From NCBI GenBank assembly GCA_035293845.1, contig DATGMB010000019.1, forward strand, positions 1 to 10,203: DNA of 10,203 nt, given 5' to 3'. Both the position numbers and the translations under genes were made by a program. Positions 1 through 6,561 of the stretch are shown here, in pieces. Source of the stretch: DATGMB01 sp035293845. GTDB lineage: Bacteria > Acidobacteriota > Terriglobia > Bryobacterales > Bryobacteraceae. The notes below the pieces were generated by a model, which saw only the letters and a list, made by a program, of their open reading frames with translations, did no database searches and was not told where the DNA came from. Each line of letters opens with the position of its first letter. Within the stretch, counting starts at the first letter, position 1.

Positions 1-213
1 GTCGATATGGACGTCGATTGCGCGCTGCACGGCTTTTCAGGCCGCTCCGGGCGGGCGCAGATTCTGCACGATCCGGATCTGAACGCGGCCAACGGCTTCG
101 ATGCGCCGGACCGGATCACGGTCAAGCCGCACGAGGTCACGGTGGAAGGCGGACGCGTACGGCTGCACCTGCCGGCAATGTCCGTGGCGACGGTGACGGT
201 GCAGGCGGGGTAG
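1..213 (+). CDS. Probable GH51 alpha-L-arabinofuranosidase, C-terminal end (partial)
   Basis: The open frame enters from the left edge in frame 1 (Val-Asp before the first in-window Met at position 7) and stops with TAG at 211-213, so only the last 70 residues are present. The visible part is a beta-rich tail with the sequence feel of the GH51 C-terminal jelly-roll: a segment reading DLNAANGFDAPDRITVKP followed by a short strand and the ending LPAMSVATVTV. In GH51 enzymes a comparable 'N-x-F-x-x-P-D-x-V-x-P ... LP-x-x-S-V' tail closes the catalytic barrel. Such enzymes release terminal arabinose from plant arabinan or arabinoxylan, which suits a soil heterotroph. The catalytic domain lies outside the window, so the family is inferred only from this tail; another glycoside hydrolase with a similar C-terminal sandwich is possible. 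The stop is 3 bases from the stop of the convergent gene at 217, leaving no room for a terminator. Confidence 0.55.
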   Translation, partial: VDMDVDCALHGFSGRSGRAQILHDPDLNAANGFDAPDRITVKPHEVTVEGGRVRLHLPAMSVATVTVQAG

Positions 214-216
214 CCG

Positions 217-993
217 CTAATCGCTCAGGATCGGGAACAGTTCGCGCGCCTGCCCGTTTTCCACATCGAGGAAGCGCGGATCGAGCAGGCGGCCGGTATC
301 CACATTGCCCATCGCCGAGAGGATGTTTTCCTTGATGTGCGGGTATTCCTTTTCGAGCTCCGCGAACATCCCGCGCAGCGAGCGCCGCACGGTGCCGGTG
401 CGCTGCGAGCACCCGCACGGCACTACGGGCACACCGCGCGATTCCGCGTAGGCGCGGGTGATGTCTTCGGTGACGTACACGAGCGGCCGGATCAGCCGGT
501 ACTCGCCGGCGCGGGACCAGGTGACCGGCGGCAGCGCGCTCAATTTGCCGGTGAACAGTGTGTTGCGCAGCAGGGCTTCGCAGAAATCGTCGGCCGTGTG
601 GCCGAAGGCGATGACATTGCAGCCGAGTTCATGCGCGATTTCGTAGACGGCGCGGCGGCGATAGCGGCTGCACAGGTCGCAGCCATGGTCCGGCTGTTCT
701 TCGAGCAGGCGCAGCGAGGGATCGTCGCGAAAATAAGTCCACGGCACGCCGCGCGCGCGGAGGTACTCGCCGAGCGGCTCGATAGGGCTGAGGAACTTGC
801 CCTGCTCGACGGTGAAGGCGCAGACGGTGAAGTCGATCGGCGCGCGCTTTTCGAGCAGCAGCAGGGCTTCGAGCAGCGTGACGGAATCCTTGCCACCCGA
901 GACCGCCACGGCCACGCGGTCGCCATCCCGGATCATTTGAAACCGGTGGATGGCTTCGCCGACTTTGCGCAGCAGGGTTTTTTCGAGTTCCAC
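217..993 (-). CDS. ttcA: TtcA-family ATP-dependent tRNA thiolation protein (PP-loop)
   Basis: TtcA-type enzymes adenylate a tRNA base through a PP-loop ATPase domain and transfer sulfur using a [4Fe-4S] cluster; the classic product is 2-thiocytidine at tRNA position 32. Counting from the GTG at 993 (258 aa), the P-loop SGGKDS is at residues 32-37, a CDLC pair at 105-108 followed by an Arg-rich stretch, GHTADD at 131-136, and a GKLSALPP segment at 149-156 matching the GKL-x-A-[ML]-P-P block of the family. A CGC at 193-195 supplies the third cluster ligand. The frame stays open to an ATG at 1044, but the extra 17 residues are Ala/Arg-rich, overlap a perfect palindrome and a -10 box, and do not look like the family; homology begins at ELEKTLLRKVGEAI, so the GTG at 993 is preferred. 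There is no Shine-Dalgarno sequence. Paralogues acting on other tRNA positions exist, so the exact substrate is not certain. Confidence 0.85.
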   Translation of the reverse strand: MELEKTLLRKVGEAIHRFQMIRDGDRVAVAVSGGKDSVTLLEALLLLEKRAPIDFTVCAFTVEQGKFLSPIEPLGEYLRARGVPWTYFRDDPSLRLLEEQPDHGCDLCSRYRRRAVYEIAHELGCNVIAFGHTADDFCEALLRNTLFTGKLSALPPVTWSRAGEYRLIRPLVYVTEDITRAYAESRGVPVVPCGCSQRTGTVRRSLRGMFAELEKEYPHIKENILSAMGNVDTGRLLDPRFLDVENGQARELFPILSD

Positions 994-1000
994 TGGTTTT

Positions 1001-1006
1001 AGTATA
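1001..1006 (-). promoter_or_regulatory. Candidate -10 box for the ttcA-like gene, near-leaderless
   Basis: Read on the minus strand, GCTATACT is followed by 7 bases (AAAACCA) and then the GTG start at 993. TATACT is one mismatch from TATAAT. A transcript start 6-7 bases below a -10 box would fall on or next to the GTG, so the message would be leaderless or nearly so, agreeing with the lack of a Shine-Dalgarno sequence. No convincing -35 element is seen at 16-18 bases. The same GCTATACT occurs upstream of argS. Confidence 0.5.
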
Positions 1007-1033
1007 GCGGCGCCGGCGGCGCAGCTTCGGCGC

Positions 1034-1053
1034 GGGCCGGGCATGCCCGGCCC
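1034..1053. repeat. Perfect 20-bp GC palindrome, copy of a dispersed intergenic repeat
   Basis: The ten bases GGGCCGGGCA are followed directly by their reverse complement, giving a perfect palindrome centred between 1043 and 1044. On the minus strand it is preceded by GTAGG. A closely related element sits at 8333-8358 and a half-copy near 6508-6521. It lies upstream of the ttcA-like promoter and could form a cruciform, a hairpin or a protein site. Its spread over unrelated intergenic regions favours a dispersed repeat over a gene-specific operator. Confidence 0.6.
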
Positions 1054-1146
1054 CTACGGACGCGGATCGAGTCGCCGTCATGGCGTCTGCCGTGCCGCGG
1101 CGGATGGACGCTCCGGCGCCGTCATCCGCGGCGGCGGGGCGCACGT

Positions 1147-1383
1147 TTGGACGCGGGCACGCGCGCGCGCTGGACGGACGCCTCCGCCGCGATCGCCATG
1201 CGCGCGGATGCAAACCGGCAGCTCGACGAACTGCGCACGGAGGTGATAGCCGAGATCGACGTGCGGGCCTCCGGCATCCGCCGGGATGCGACGGCGCGCA
1301 TCGCCCTTGGAATATCCAGTCCGAGGGCGGTATTTTGGGCGGCAAAGACCGGCCACGTGGGGACTATCGGGTCGCGGATTTAA
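1147..1383 (+). pseudogene. Short ORF with a coding-like segment, possible gene relic
   Basis: The 994-1424 stretch has no recognisable gene. Within it this + frame runs 78 codons from a TTG at 1147 to TAA at 1381-1383. By hand count the 45 codons from 1171 to 1305 have about 71% G+C at position 1, 56% at position 2 and 89% at position 3, the pattern of real genes in high-GC genomes. The protein there is a charged, helix-like stretch (RADANRQLDELRTEVIAEID and on) that would suit a coiled coil. The codon pattern fades after about 1310, and no Shine-Dalgarno sequence or start codon with a promoter is evident. It may be a remnant of a longer protein or a small unrecognised gene. I do not recognise a family. 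Confidence 0.25.
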
Positions 1384-1424
1384 GAATACGAGGATCGGCT
1401 GGCGGCAGCGCAGGGCCAGCAAGC

Positions 1425-1661
1425 TCAACAGGAGCCGCGGATTTCCGGCACAACGAAGGCCCAGTAGAGGAACGCCCACAGCGGGTTGACGAAGATGAGA
1501 GCGAGGGTAACGCCGGGGTCCAGGATCAGAAGACCCCACGCCTCCAATTCTCTCTTCCACTCGTCGCGCTTCCGGTATTCGTCCCTCAGCCAAAAACCAA
1601 AGTTGATGGCTGGGAACACGAACATAAAGCAGAAAAGGGCGAGGTAGCCCAGAGCCTTCAT
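1425..1661 (-). CDS. Small two-helix membrane protein of unknown function
   Basis: A 78-aa protein starting at the ATG at 1661. Residues about 3-24 (ALGYLALFCFMFVFPAINFG) form one hydrophobic helix. Residues 26-42 are strongly charged (RDEYRKRDEWKRELEAW), and about 52-72 (LALIFVNPLWAFLYWAFVV) form a second aromatic-rich helix. This hairpin-like layout is characteristic of a small inner-membrane protein and unlike a chance frame. The frame continues upstream to 2168, but those residues are low-complexity Arg/Ala/Pro and antisense-like, so the internal ATG is the likely start. The Shine-Dalgarno match is weak: a GGAG lies 13 bases above the ATG and a GGGG closer. I recognise no family. The + strand frame overlapping it (1080-1721) is taken as its shadow. 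Confidence 0.6.
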   Translation of the reverse strand: MKALGYLALFCFMFVFPAINFGFWLRDEYRKRDEWKRELEAWGLLILDPGVTLALIFVNPLWAFLYWAFVVPEIRGSC

Positions 1662-1977
1662 GCCCCGATCATAGCTCCGACAACTCCCGCATTCCAGTAC
1701 CCGAGGGGCCAGATCAAATGAAAACAGAGCTTTACAGCGCCGGAGCGGCGGCGCTCGCCTCGATCGCGGTATTCTTCGCCGTATTGTCCTGGGCGGCGCA
1801 CAGATGCCGGCGCGGATCGACGCTGCCGCAGCCGCCTCCGGCAGGGGGCCGGGGGCCCAGTGGAAGCGCCTGCGCCATCCCGGCCGCGGATGGGTTCGCC
1901 GGCATTGATTCCCGTGGCCGGACGGTGGCCGATCGCTCGCGCGGCCGGCTGCGGCGGCTTTCGATGCTCCGCCGATG
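1662..1977. other. Gene-poor stretch with one weak + strand ORF start
   Basis: No recognisable gene fills this 316-base interval. On the + strand an ATG at 1718 begins MKTELYSAGAAALASIAVFF, which with the next residues gives one convincing N-terminal membrane helix (about residues 7-27) with GC-rich third positions, followed by a Pro/Gly/Arg-rich stretch. That frame has no stop until 2387-2389 and so runs antisense through the whole YjbR gene, which makes an intact protein unlikely. It could be a decayed or frameshifted membrane protein. A small GC hairpin (GGGCC, 3-base loop, GGCCC) is at 1846-1858. Confidence 0.3.
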
Positions 1978-2373
1978 TCATCCGCGAGAGCGGGTGGTGG
2001 CCTTGCTGCCGCGCGGGCGGGCTGTGCCTCGACTGCTGGCCGTTGCCTTCGGTCTCGGCTTCGCCGCGCGCGCATTTTCCCACGCCATCCGGATCGCGGG
2101 GCCAAGCACGGCGGCGGTGGCGGCGGAGAGCGCGACACGCGTGCAGCCCTGGCGCCCCCAGGCGCCATTAACGGGCGAGAAGACGGCGGGCTGGGCGCGC
2201 ACGAGATCGTTCTGCTGCTCCGGGTTCAGCTTGACCATTCCCCAGGCCGCGTCCGGATACCCGAGCGTCGCGAAGATGCGGCCGCCGACGCGGAAATCGG
2301 GGTGGTGCATGTGGACGCGCTCCTCCGCGCCTTCGAGAGCCAGGGCGAGGCGGCGAAAATCGTCGGGCATCAT
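1978..2373 (-). CDS. YjbR/MmcQ-family protein
   Basis: This 131-aa protein begins MMPDDFRRLALALEGAEERV and carries the family hallmarks: an acidic opening helix ending in LALEGAEE, then HMHHPDFRVGGRIFATLGYP (residues about 20-39), then WGMVKLNPEQQNDLV and VNGAWGRQGCTRVAL. YjbR/MmcQ proteins are small CyaY-like folds with a proposed DNA-binding role; no biochemical function is firmly established. The family usually ends near the AWENARA helix (about residue 105), so the last 25 residues (Arg/Ser/Thr/Lys-rich) are an unusual basic tail that could be a real extension or the result of a lost stop. Two adjacent ATG codons (2373 and 2370) could start translation; an AGGA lies 10 bases above the first. 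The gene is divergent from the DUF6600-like gene at 2511. Confidence 0.8.
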   Translation of the reverse strand: MMPDDFRRLALALEGAEERVHMHHPDFRVGGRIFATLGYPDAAWGMVKLNPEQQNDLVRAQPAVFSPVNGAWGRQGCTRVALSAATAAVLGPAIRMAWENARAAKPRPKATASSRGTARPRGSKATTRSRG

Positions 2374-2379
2374 GGTGCT

Positions 2380-2426
2380 GTTATCCTAATACAGCGCGGT
2401 TTCGGATCCTTCACGCCGTTATCCTA
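2380..2426. repeat. Direct repeat GTTATCCTA, two copies 38 bp apart
   Basis: GTTATCCTA occurs at 2380-2388 and again at 2418-2426 in the divergent region between the YjbR gene and the DUF6600-like gene. On the minus strand it reads TAGGATAAC. The proximal copy ends 6 bases before the YjbR start, so it could serve as a -10-like TAGGAT element or contribute the AGGA ribosome-binding bases. The distal copy could be a second promoter element or half of an operator. It is a short match, so chance is possible. Confidence 0.3.
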
Positions 2427-2495
2427 TCCCTCGGATTGCCTGATTTTAATGAAACCCTACGCACATTTTGCACCATCCATCGGGTTGATGGATTT

Positions 2496-2500
2496 GGAGG
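2496..2500 (+). promoter_or_regulatory. Shine-Dalgarno deciding the start of the DUF6600-like gene
   Basis: GGAGG ends 10 bases before the ATG at 2511. The frame is open further up to a TTG at 2436, but those 25 residues have no signal-peptide character, whereas the protein from 2511 starts with a basic residue and a hydrophobic stretch. The combination fixes the start at 2511. Confidence 0.7.
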
Positions 2501-2510
2501 TAGAGCGACG

Positions 2511-4409
2511 ATGACGCGCAATACGGCTTCCTTTCTGGCCTGGGTGGCGATCGCGGCGGGCCCGCTCGTGGCGCAGGGCGATTATCCGCCGACACCCGGG
2601 GCGCCGGGCGGCGATCCGCCCTCGCGAGTGGCGCGCCTCAACCTGATCAACGGGCCGGTCTCCTTCCGCCCTGGCAGCGTCGAGGAGTGGACCGCGGCCA
2701 CGCTGAATTACCCGCTGACGACCGGCGATCATCTGTGGAGCGACGCCGGCAGCCGCACGGAGATGCACGTCGGCTCGACCGCGATCCGGATGGGCTCGGA
2801 GACCGCGCTCGAATTCCTCAACCTGGATGACCGGACGGTGCAGCTCAGCTTGAGGCAGGGCCGCCTGGACGTCCGGCTGCGCGCGCTCGGCGATACCGAG
2901 AATTTCGAAGTCGATACGCCGAACGTGGCCGTCACGCTGCTGCGCGCGGGCGACTACCGCATCGACGCCGACGCCGATAGCGGCGTCACCACGGTGACGG
3001 TGCGGGGCGGCGACGCGCAGGTGACCGGCGGCGGCGCGGCCTTTTCCATCCGGCCGCGCGAGAGCGCGCGGATCAGCGGGACCGAGACCGTCGCGCAGGA
3101 GATCGGCCCCATGCCTCCGCCGGACGAATTCGATAGCTGGTGCACGTCGCGCGACCTCCGCGAAGACCGGCTCATCCTGTCCGCGCGCTACGTGCCGCGC
3201 GACATGATCGGCTACGAGGACCTGGACGAAAACGGCGTGTGGGTGGAATCGCCGGAGTACGGCTGGGTGTGGCGGCCGCGCGTGGTGGTGGCGGGCTGGG
3301 CGCCCTACCGCTTCGGGCACTGGGCGTGGGTTGAGCCGTGGGGCTGGACGTGGATCGATGACGCCCCGTGGGGCTTCGCGCCGTTCCACTACGGCCGCTG
3401 GGCGATGTTCGGCGGCGCGTGGGTATGGGTGCCGGGGCGCATGGTCGTGGGAGTGCGGCCTGTTTATGCGCCGGCGCTGGTGGCGTTTGTCGGCGGCCCG
3501 CGGTTCGGTGTGGCGGTGGGAGTGGGGGGCGCCGGGATGGCGGCCTGGTTCCCGCTCGGACCGCGTGAGCCGTACATTCCGGCCTATCACGTGAGCGAAG
3601 TGTACGTCCGGCAGGTGAACATTATGCATGTCACCAACGTGACGGTGATCAACACCAACGTCCGCTATGTGAACCAAGGCGTGCCGGGCGCGGTGACGGT
3701 GGTTTCGCACGAAACGTTCGTCGGCGCGCGGCCGGTGCACACCGCTATCATCACCAATGTGGATACGCGGGTGATCGCGACGGCTCCGGTGGTCGCGGTC
3801 GCGCCGATTGCCCCGGTCCGCGTGAGCGTGCTGGCGCATGTGGGGCCGCCGGTTGCGATGCCTCCCGCGCGGATCGTGGAGCGGACTGTCGTTGTGCGCA
3901 ACGCGCCGCCTCCTCCGCCGGTCGCATTCGCGGCGCGGCAGCAGGCTCTGGCGGCCAATCCGGGCCGGCCGCTCGAAGCCACGCAGATCGAGCGCTTCCG
4001 TGCGACGGCTCCGGCGCGTCCGGCCGCGTTCCGGCAGGTGGGCGCACCGGCGGGCCCGGCGATGTCGCCGCGCAACGACCGGCCGTATCCGGGCGGCTTC
4101 AACCGGGGCGGCGCGGGCGCCACGCCGGAGCGGCCGGCGTATAACGCGGCTCCGCCGCGCAACGACCGGCCGGCTGCGGTTCCGGAGCGCCCGCTGTACA
4201 ACTCCGCTCCGCCCCGCAACGATCATCCGGCTGCGGTTCCGGAGCGCCCGGCGTACAACTCCGCTCCGCCCCGCAACGACCGGCCGGCCGCCGTCCCCGC
4301 CGGCCGCAACGAACGCCCGGCCGCGGTGCAGGAACAGCGGCGCGAAGAGCGGAAGGCTAACAATAAAGAGAAACGCGAGGAGCGGAAGGAAGAGAGAAAG
4401 CAGTACTGA
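2511..4409 (+). CDS. Secreted FecR/DUF6600-like protein with Trp-rich core and C-terminal repeats
   Basis: The protein is 632 aa. Residues 1-21 look like a signal peptide (MTRN then FLAWVAIAAGPLVA), so it is probably exported. Residues about 42-190 resemble a FecR-type beta domain: LNLINGPVSFRPGS, a TGDHLWSDAGSRTEMHVGS block and a VTVRGGDAQV strand. Residues about 230-310 are Trp/Gly-rich with repeated W-x-W and G-x-W turns (GVWVESPEYGWVWRP, GHWAWVEPWGWTWIDDAPWG, GRWAMFGGAWVWVPGR), the pattern of DUF6600 proteins. Residues 310-450 are Val/Ala-rich. Residues 539-595 hold three 19-aa tandem repeats, and the last 30 residues are highly charged (KREERKEERKQY at the end). The role is unknown. Inference: an envelope or matrix protein in which the basic tail and Pro-rich repeats contact the wall, nucleic acid or polysaccharide. 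It has no sigma/anti-sigma partner beside it, so classic FecR signalling is unlikely. Transcription ends towards argS at a long hairpin. Confidence 0.85.
   Translation: MTRNTASFLAWVAIAAGPLVAQGDYPPTPGAPGGDPPSRVARLNLINGPVSFRPGSVEEWTAATLNYPLTTGDHLWSDAGSRTEMHVGSTAIRMGSETALEFLNLDDRTVQLSLRQGRLDVRLRALGDTENFEVDTPNVAVTLLRAGDYRIDADADSGVTTVTVRGGDAQVTGGGAAFSIRPRESARISGTETVAQEIGPMPPPDEFDSWCTSRDLREDRLILSARYVPRDMIGYEDLDENGVWVESPEYGWVWRPRVVVAGWAPYRFGHWAWVEPWGWTWIDDAPWGFAPFHYGRWAMFGGAWVWVPGRMVVGVRPVYAPALVAFVGGPRFGVAVGVGGAGMAAWFPLGPREPYIPAYHVSEVYVRQVNIMHVTNVTVINTNVRYVNQGVPGAVTVVSHETFVGARPVHTAIITNVDTRVIATAPVVAVAPIAPVRVSVLAHVGPPVAMPPARIVERTVVVRNAPPPPPVAFAARQQALAANPGRPLEATQIERFRATAPARPAAFRQVGAPAGPAMSPRNDRPYPGGFNRGGAGATPERPAYNAAPPRNDRPAAVPERPLYNSAPPRNDHPAAVPERPAYNSAPPRNDRPAAVPAGRNERPAAVQEQRREERKANNKEKREERKEERKQY
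4125..4328 (+). repeat. Tandem 57-bp repeats encoding a 19-aa Pro-rich unit
   Basis: Three in-frame units (4125-4181, 4182-4238, 4239-4295) each encode PERP-[AL]-YN-[AS]-APPRND-[RH]-PAAV, followed by a truncated fourth copy (PAGRNERPAAV, 4296-4328). Units 2 and 3 are nearly identical in DNA, which points to recent duplication by slippage or unequal exchange. Copy number may vary between strains. The upstream MSPRNDRPYPGG segment looks like a diverged relative of the same unit. Confidence 0.85.
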
Positions 4410-4415
4410 GCGCGA

Positions 4416-4490
4416 GGGGTCAGGGATCAGGGGTCAGGGAATCGGGAGGGCGTCTTCGCCCTGATCCCCGGCCTCTGATCCCTGATCCCC
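4416..4490. terminator. Long imperfect hairpin between convergent genes
   Basis: The left arm 4416-4430 pairs with 4475-4490 with one bulged base (built on GGGATCAG / CTGATCCC). An inner perfect 6-bp stem AGGGCG (4447-4452) closes a TCTT loop with CGCCCT (4457-4462). It fills the gap from 7 bases past the DUF6600-like stop to immediately before the argS stop, so it can terminate both transcripts. There is no T-run, so rho-independent action is not assured. The GGGGTCAGGGATCAG motif is repeated within the arm, suggesting a repeat-derived element. Confidence 0.6.
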
Positions 4491-6425
4491 CTACATGTAT
4501 TCCGGCACCTGAATTCCCAGCACTCCGGCGGTCCATTCCAACTGGCGGCGGAAAAAGTCCGTCATCCAGAGCAGAAAAACGCGTTTTTCGCGGTTCTCTT
4601 CCTGCAAAATCGGGTACTGGTGGTAGAAGTTGTTGAACGCCTGCGCGAGCTGAAAGGCATACTTGGCCACGTGCGCCGGCTCGCCGGCCGCCACGGCGCG
4701 GTCCACCGCGGCATCGGCCTTGGAGGCGGCCAGCAGCACCTGCCAGAAATCTTCCCCGGCCAACTGGCGCCCCAGCGCTTCCAGGGTTAACTCGGCGGCG
4801 AAATCGGGCAGCCGCTCGCCGCGCTGTTCGAGGCGCCGCAGAATGTTGCGCGCGCGGACCGCCGCGTACTGCACGTAGGGGCCGGTTTCGCCTTCGAAGC
4901 TCAAGGCCTCCTGCAGGTCGAAGGCGATCACCGAATTGCGCGTGAACTTGAGCAGGAAGTAGCGCAGGGCGCCGATGGCGATTTGCGAGGCGACGCAGCG
5001 CTGCTCTTCGGCCGGCGCTTCCGGGTGCCGCGAGCGGACCTCTTCGAGCGCGCGATCGATCAGCGTGTCTATCAGGTCGTCCGCCTTCACCCCGAGCCCC
5101 TTGCGCCCGGAGACTTCGACGTAGGTGCGCTTGCGGTCCTCCTCGGAAAGCGGGATGCCCAGATCGGCGCAGCAGCGCGGGGAAAGCGCCACCATTTCGT
5201 AGGAGAAATGCACGGAGCGGTCCGCCTGCTCCAGGTATCCGAGGCCGCGGAGCCCCTGCGCCACCACGTCCTGCAGATAGGACTGGCGGGAATCGATGAC
5301 GTTGTAGACGCGCGAACCGCGGCCGAACTGCGGCACGCCTTCGGCCGGCTGCGGCTCGTCGGTCGTTACCCAAAGCACGCGGCCATCGGCGTAGGTCTGG
5401 AGGGGCTTGTAATAGAAATCCTTGCCCAGCAGCCCGAATTTCCAAAGCTGGTAGGCGATGTCCTTACCCGTGTAGACGACCGTGCCATCGGAGCGGACGA
5501 TGACCTTGCCCTCTTCCGAGATACCGGGCATGACCCAGCAGCCGGCCTGCTTGCCCTCGGTTTCGAAGTAGATGGCCTTGCGCTGCTTGAGCAATTCGAA
5601 GGCGGCGGCCCAGAATTCCAGATGGAGGATTTCGCTTTCGCGCGGAAGCACATCGTATTCGACGCCGAGCCGCAGCATGGTCGCAAGATGCGCCTGCACG
5701 ATGGCATCCGCCACGAGGTGCGCGATCTCGGCGAGCTCGCCCTCGCCCGCTTCGATGGCGTGCAGGGTCTGCTGCCGCCAGGAGGCGGTTTCCGGGTGGT
5801 CTTTGTAATGCGCGGAGGTGCGCGCGTAGAGATCCCAGCAGTAATAATCGAAGCGCACGGCGGGATCGGCGATGAGCGCCTGCACGTCCGCGGCCGTCTT
5901 GTTTTCGAGGAAGTGGAAGCCGACCACCACGTCCGCCACCTGCACGCCGGTGTTGTCGATGTAGTTCTGCACTTCGACCTGGTGTCCGCGGGCGCGCAGC
6001 ATGCGGACGAAGGTGTCGCCGAGCGCCGCGTTGCGCAGATGGCCGATATGCGCGGCCTTGTTGGGATTGATATTGGTGTGCTCGACGATGATCTTCTCGC
6101 CGGCGCCAATGATCTCGGTGGGCTCGCCGCGCAGCAGAGCCGATGCATAAGCGGCCCGGTCCAGCCGGATATTGATGTACCCGTTGCCGGCCACCTCCAT
6201 CGCGGCGACACCGGGGACCGGGGGCATCTCCGCCACGAGCTCCGCGGCGATGGCTTTGGGCGCCTGGCGCAGTTGCTTCGCAAGCTGGAAGGCCGCGGGG
6301 ACGGCCATCTCTCCGAACTCGCTCTGCCGCGGCTGCTCCACGGCGACTGCCAGCTCGACGCCGTAGCGGATCAGGATGTGCGCGCGAAAAGCGCCGGCCA
6401 CTTCTTTTTCAATGGAATGGAACAC
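4491..6425 (-). CDS. argS: Arginyl-tRNA synthetase
   Basis: ArgRS charges tRNA-Arg with arginine in the cytoplasm and is a class I synthetase. The 644-aa length is a little longer than many bacterial ArgRS. The N-terminal add-on domain covers about residues 1-105. The HIGH signature is AHIGHLRNA (HIGH at 126-129), preceded by VEHTNINPNK, a form seen in one branch of bacterial ArgRS. VYTGKDIAYQLWKFG and the diverged KMSKS region GRKGLGVKADDLID (from residue 440) follow; ArgRS enzymes often lack a canonical KMSKS. The DALR anticodon-binding domain starts near YVQYAAVRARN (about 517) and contains FNNFYHQYPIL. No key block is missing. The start is the GTG at 6425 with no Shine-Dalgarno sequence and a TATACT box 12 bases upstream. 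The gene is divergent from comF and convergent with the DUF6600-like gene. Confidence 0.97.
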   Translation of the reverse strand: MFHSIEKEVAGAFRAHILIRYGVELAVAVEQPRQSEFGEMAVPAAFQLAKQLRQAPKAIAAELVAEMPPVPGVAAMEVAGNGYINIRLDRAAYASALLRGEPTEIIGAGEKIIVEHTNINPNKAAHIGHLRNAALGDTFVRMLRARGHQVEVQNYIDNTGVQVADVVVGFHFLENKTAADVQALIADPAVRFDYYCWDLYARTSAHYKDHPETASWRQQTLHAIEAGEGELAEIAHLVADAIVQAHLATMLRLGVEYDVLPRESEILHLEFWAAAFELLKQRKAIYFETEGKQAGCWVMPGISEEGKVIVRSDGTVVYTGKDIAYQLWKFGLLGKDFYYKPLQTYADGRVLWVTTDEPQPAEGVPQFGRGSRVYNVIDSRQSYLQDVVAQGLRGLGYLEQADRSVHFSYEMVALSPRCCADLGIPLSEEDRKRTYVEVSGRKGLGVKADDLIDTLIDRALEEVRSRHPEAPAEEQRCVASQIAIGALRYFLLKFTRNSVIAFDLQEALSFEGETGPYVQYAAVRARNILRRLEQRGERLPDFAAELTLEALGRQLAGEDFWQVLLAASKADAAVDRAVAAGEPAHVAKYAFQLAQAFNNFYHQYPILQEENREKRVFLLWMTDFFRRQLEWTAGVLGIQVPEYM

Positions 6426-6437
6426 GGGGAAACTACG

Positions 6438-6443
6438 AGTATA
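6438..6443 (-). promoter_or_regulatory. Candidate -10 box for argS, near-leaderless
   Basis: On the minus strand GCTATACT is followed by 12 bases and then the argS GTG. A start of transcription 6-7 bases below TATACT would give a leader of about 5 bases, too short for a Shine-Dalgarno sequence, and none is present. It is the same octamer as at the ttcA-like gene. No good -35 is seen. Confidence 0.5.
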
Positions 6444-6561
6444 GCGTGGCGAGCCGGCGGCGGCCCGGCGCGGTCACCGCGGCGGACGCTTTCGAGGTTC
6501 GAGGGGGGGCGGGTCCCTACATCTTGTGGCCGTGTGGATTCCCAAACCCAGCCGATTCGGG

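Noticed and set aside
994..1044. 17-residue N-terminal extension of the ttcA-like protein to the ATG at 1044
   Set aside because: It overlaps the palindrome and the -10 box and does not fit the family N terminus.
1100..1129. Inverted repeat GCGGATG / CATCCGC as a terminator or operator
   Set aside because: Seven-base arms with a 16-base loop in very GC-rich DNA are expected by chance.
1080..1721. 213-codon + strand frame across the small membrane protein
   Set aside because: The opposite strand encodes two clear membrane helices; this frame is low-complexity and has no Shine-Dalgarno sequence.
1718..2389. Full-length + strand protein with an N-terminal helix
   Set aside because: It would run antisense through the entire YjbR gene and loses protein-like character after about 45 residues; kept only as a note on the 1662-1977 stretch.
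2457..4226. 589-codon open frame on the - strand opposite the DUF6600-like gene
   Set aside because: Arg/His-rich shadow of the real gene; there is no start signal and no domain.
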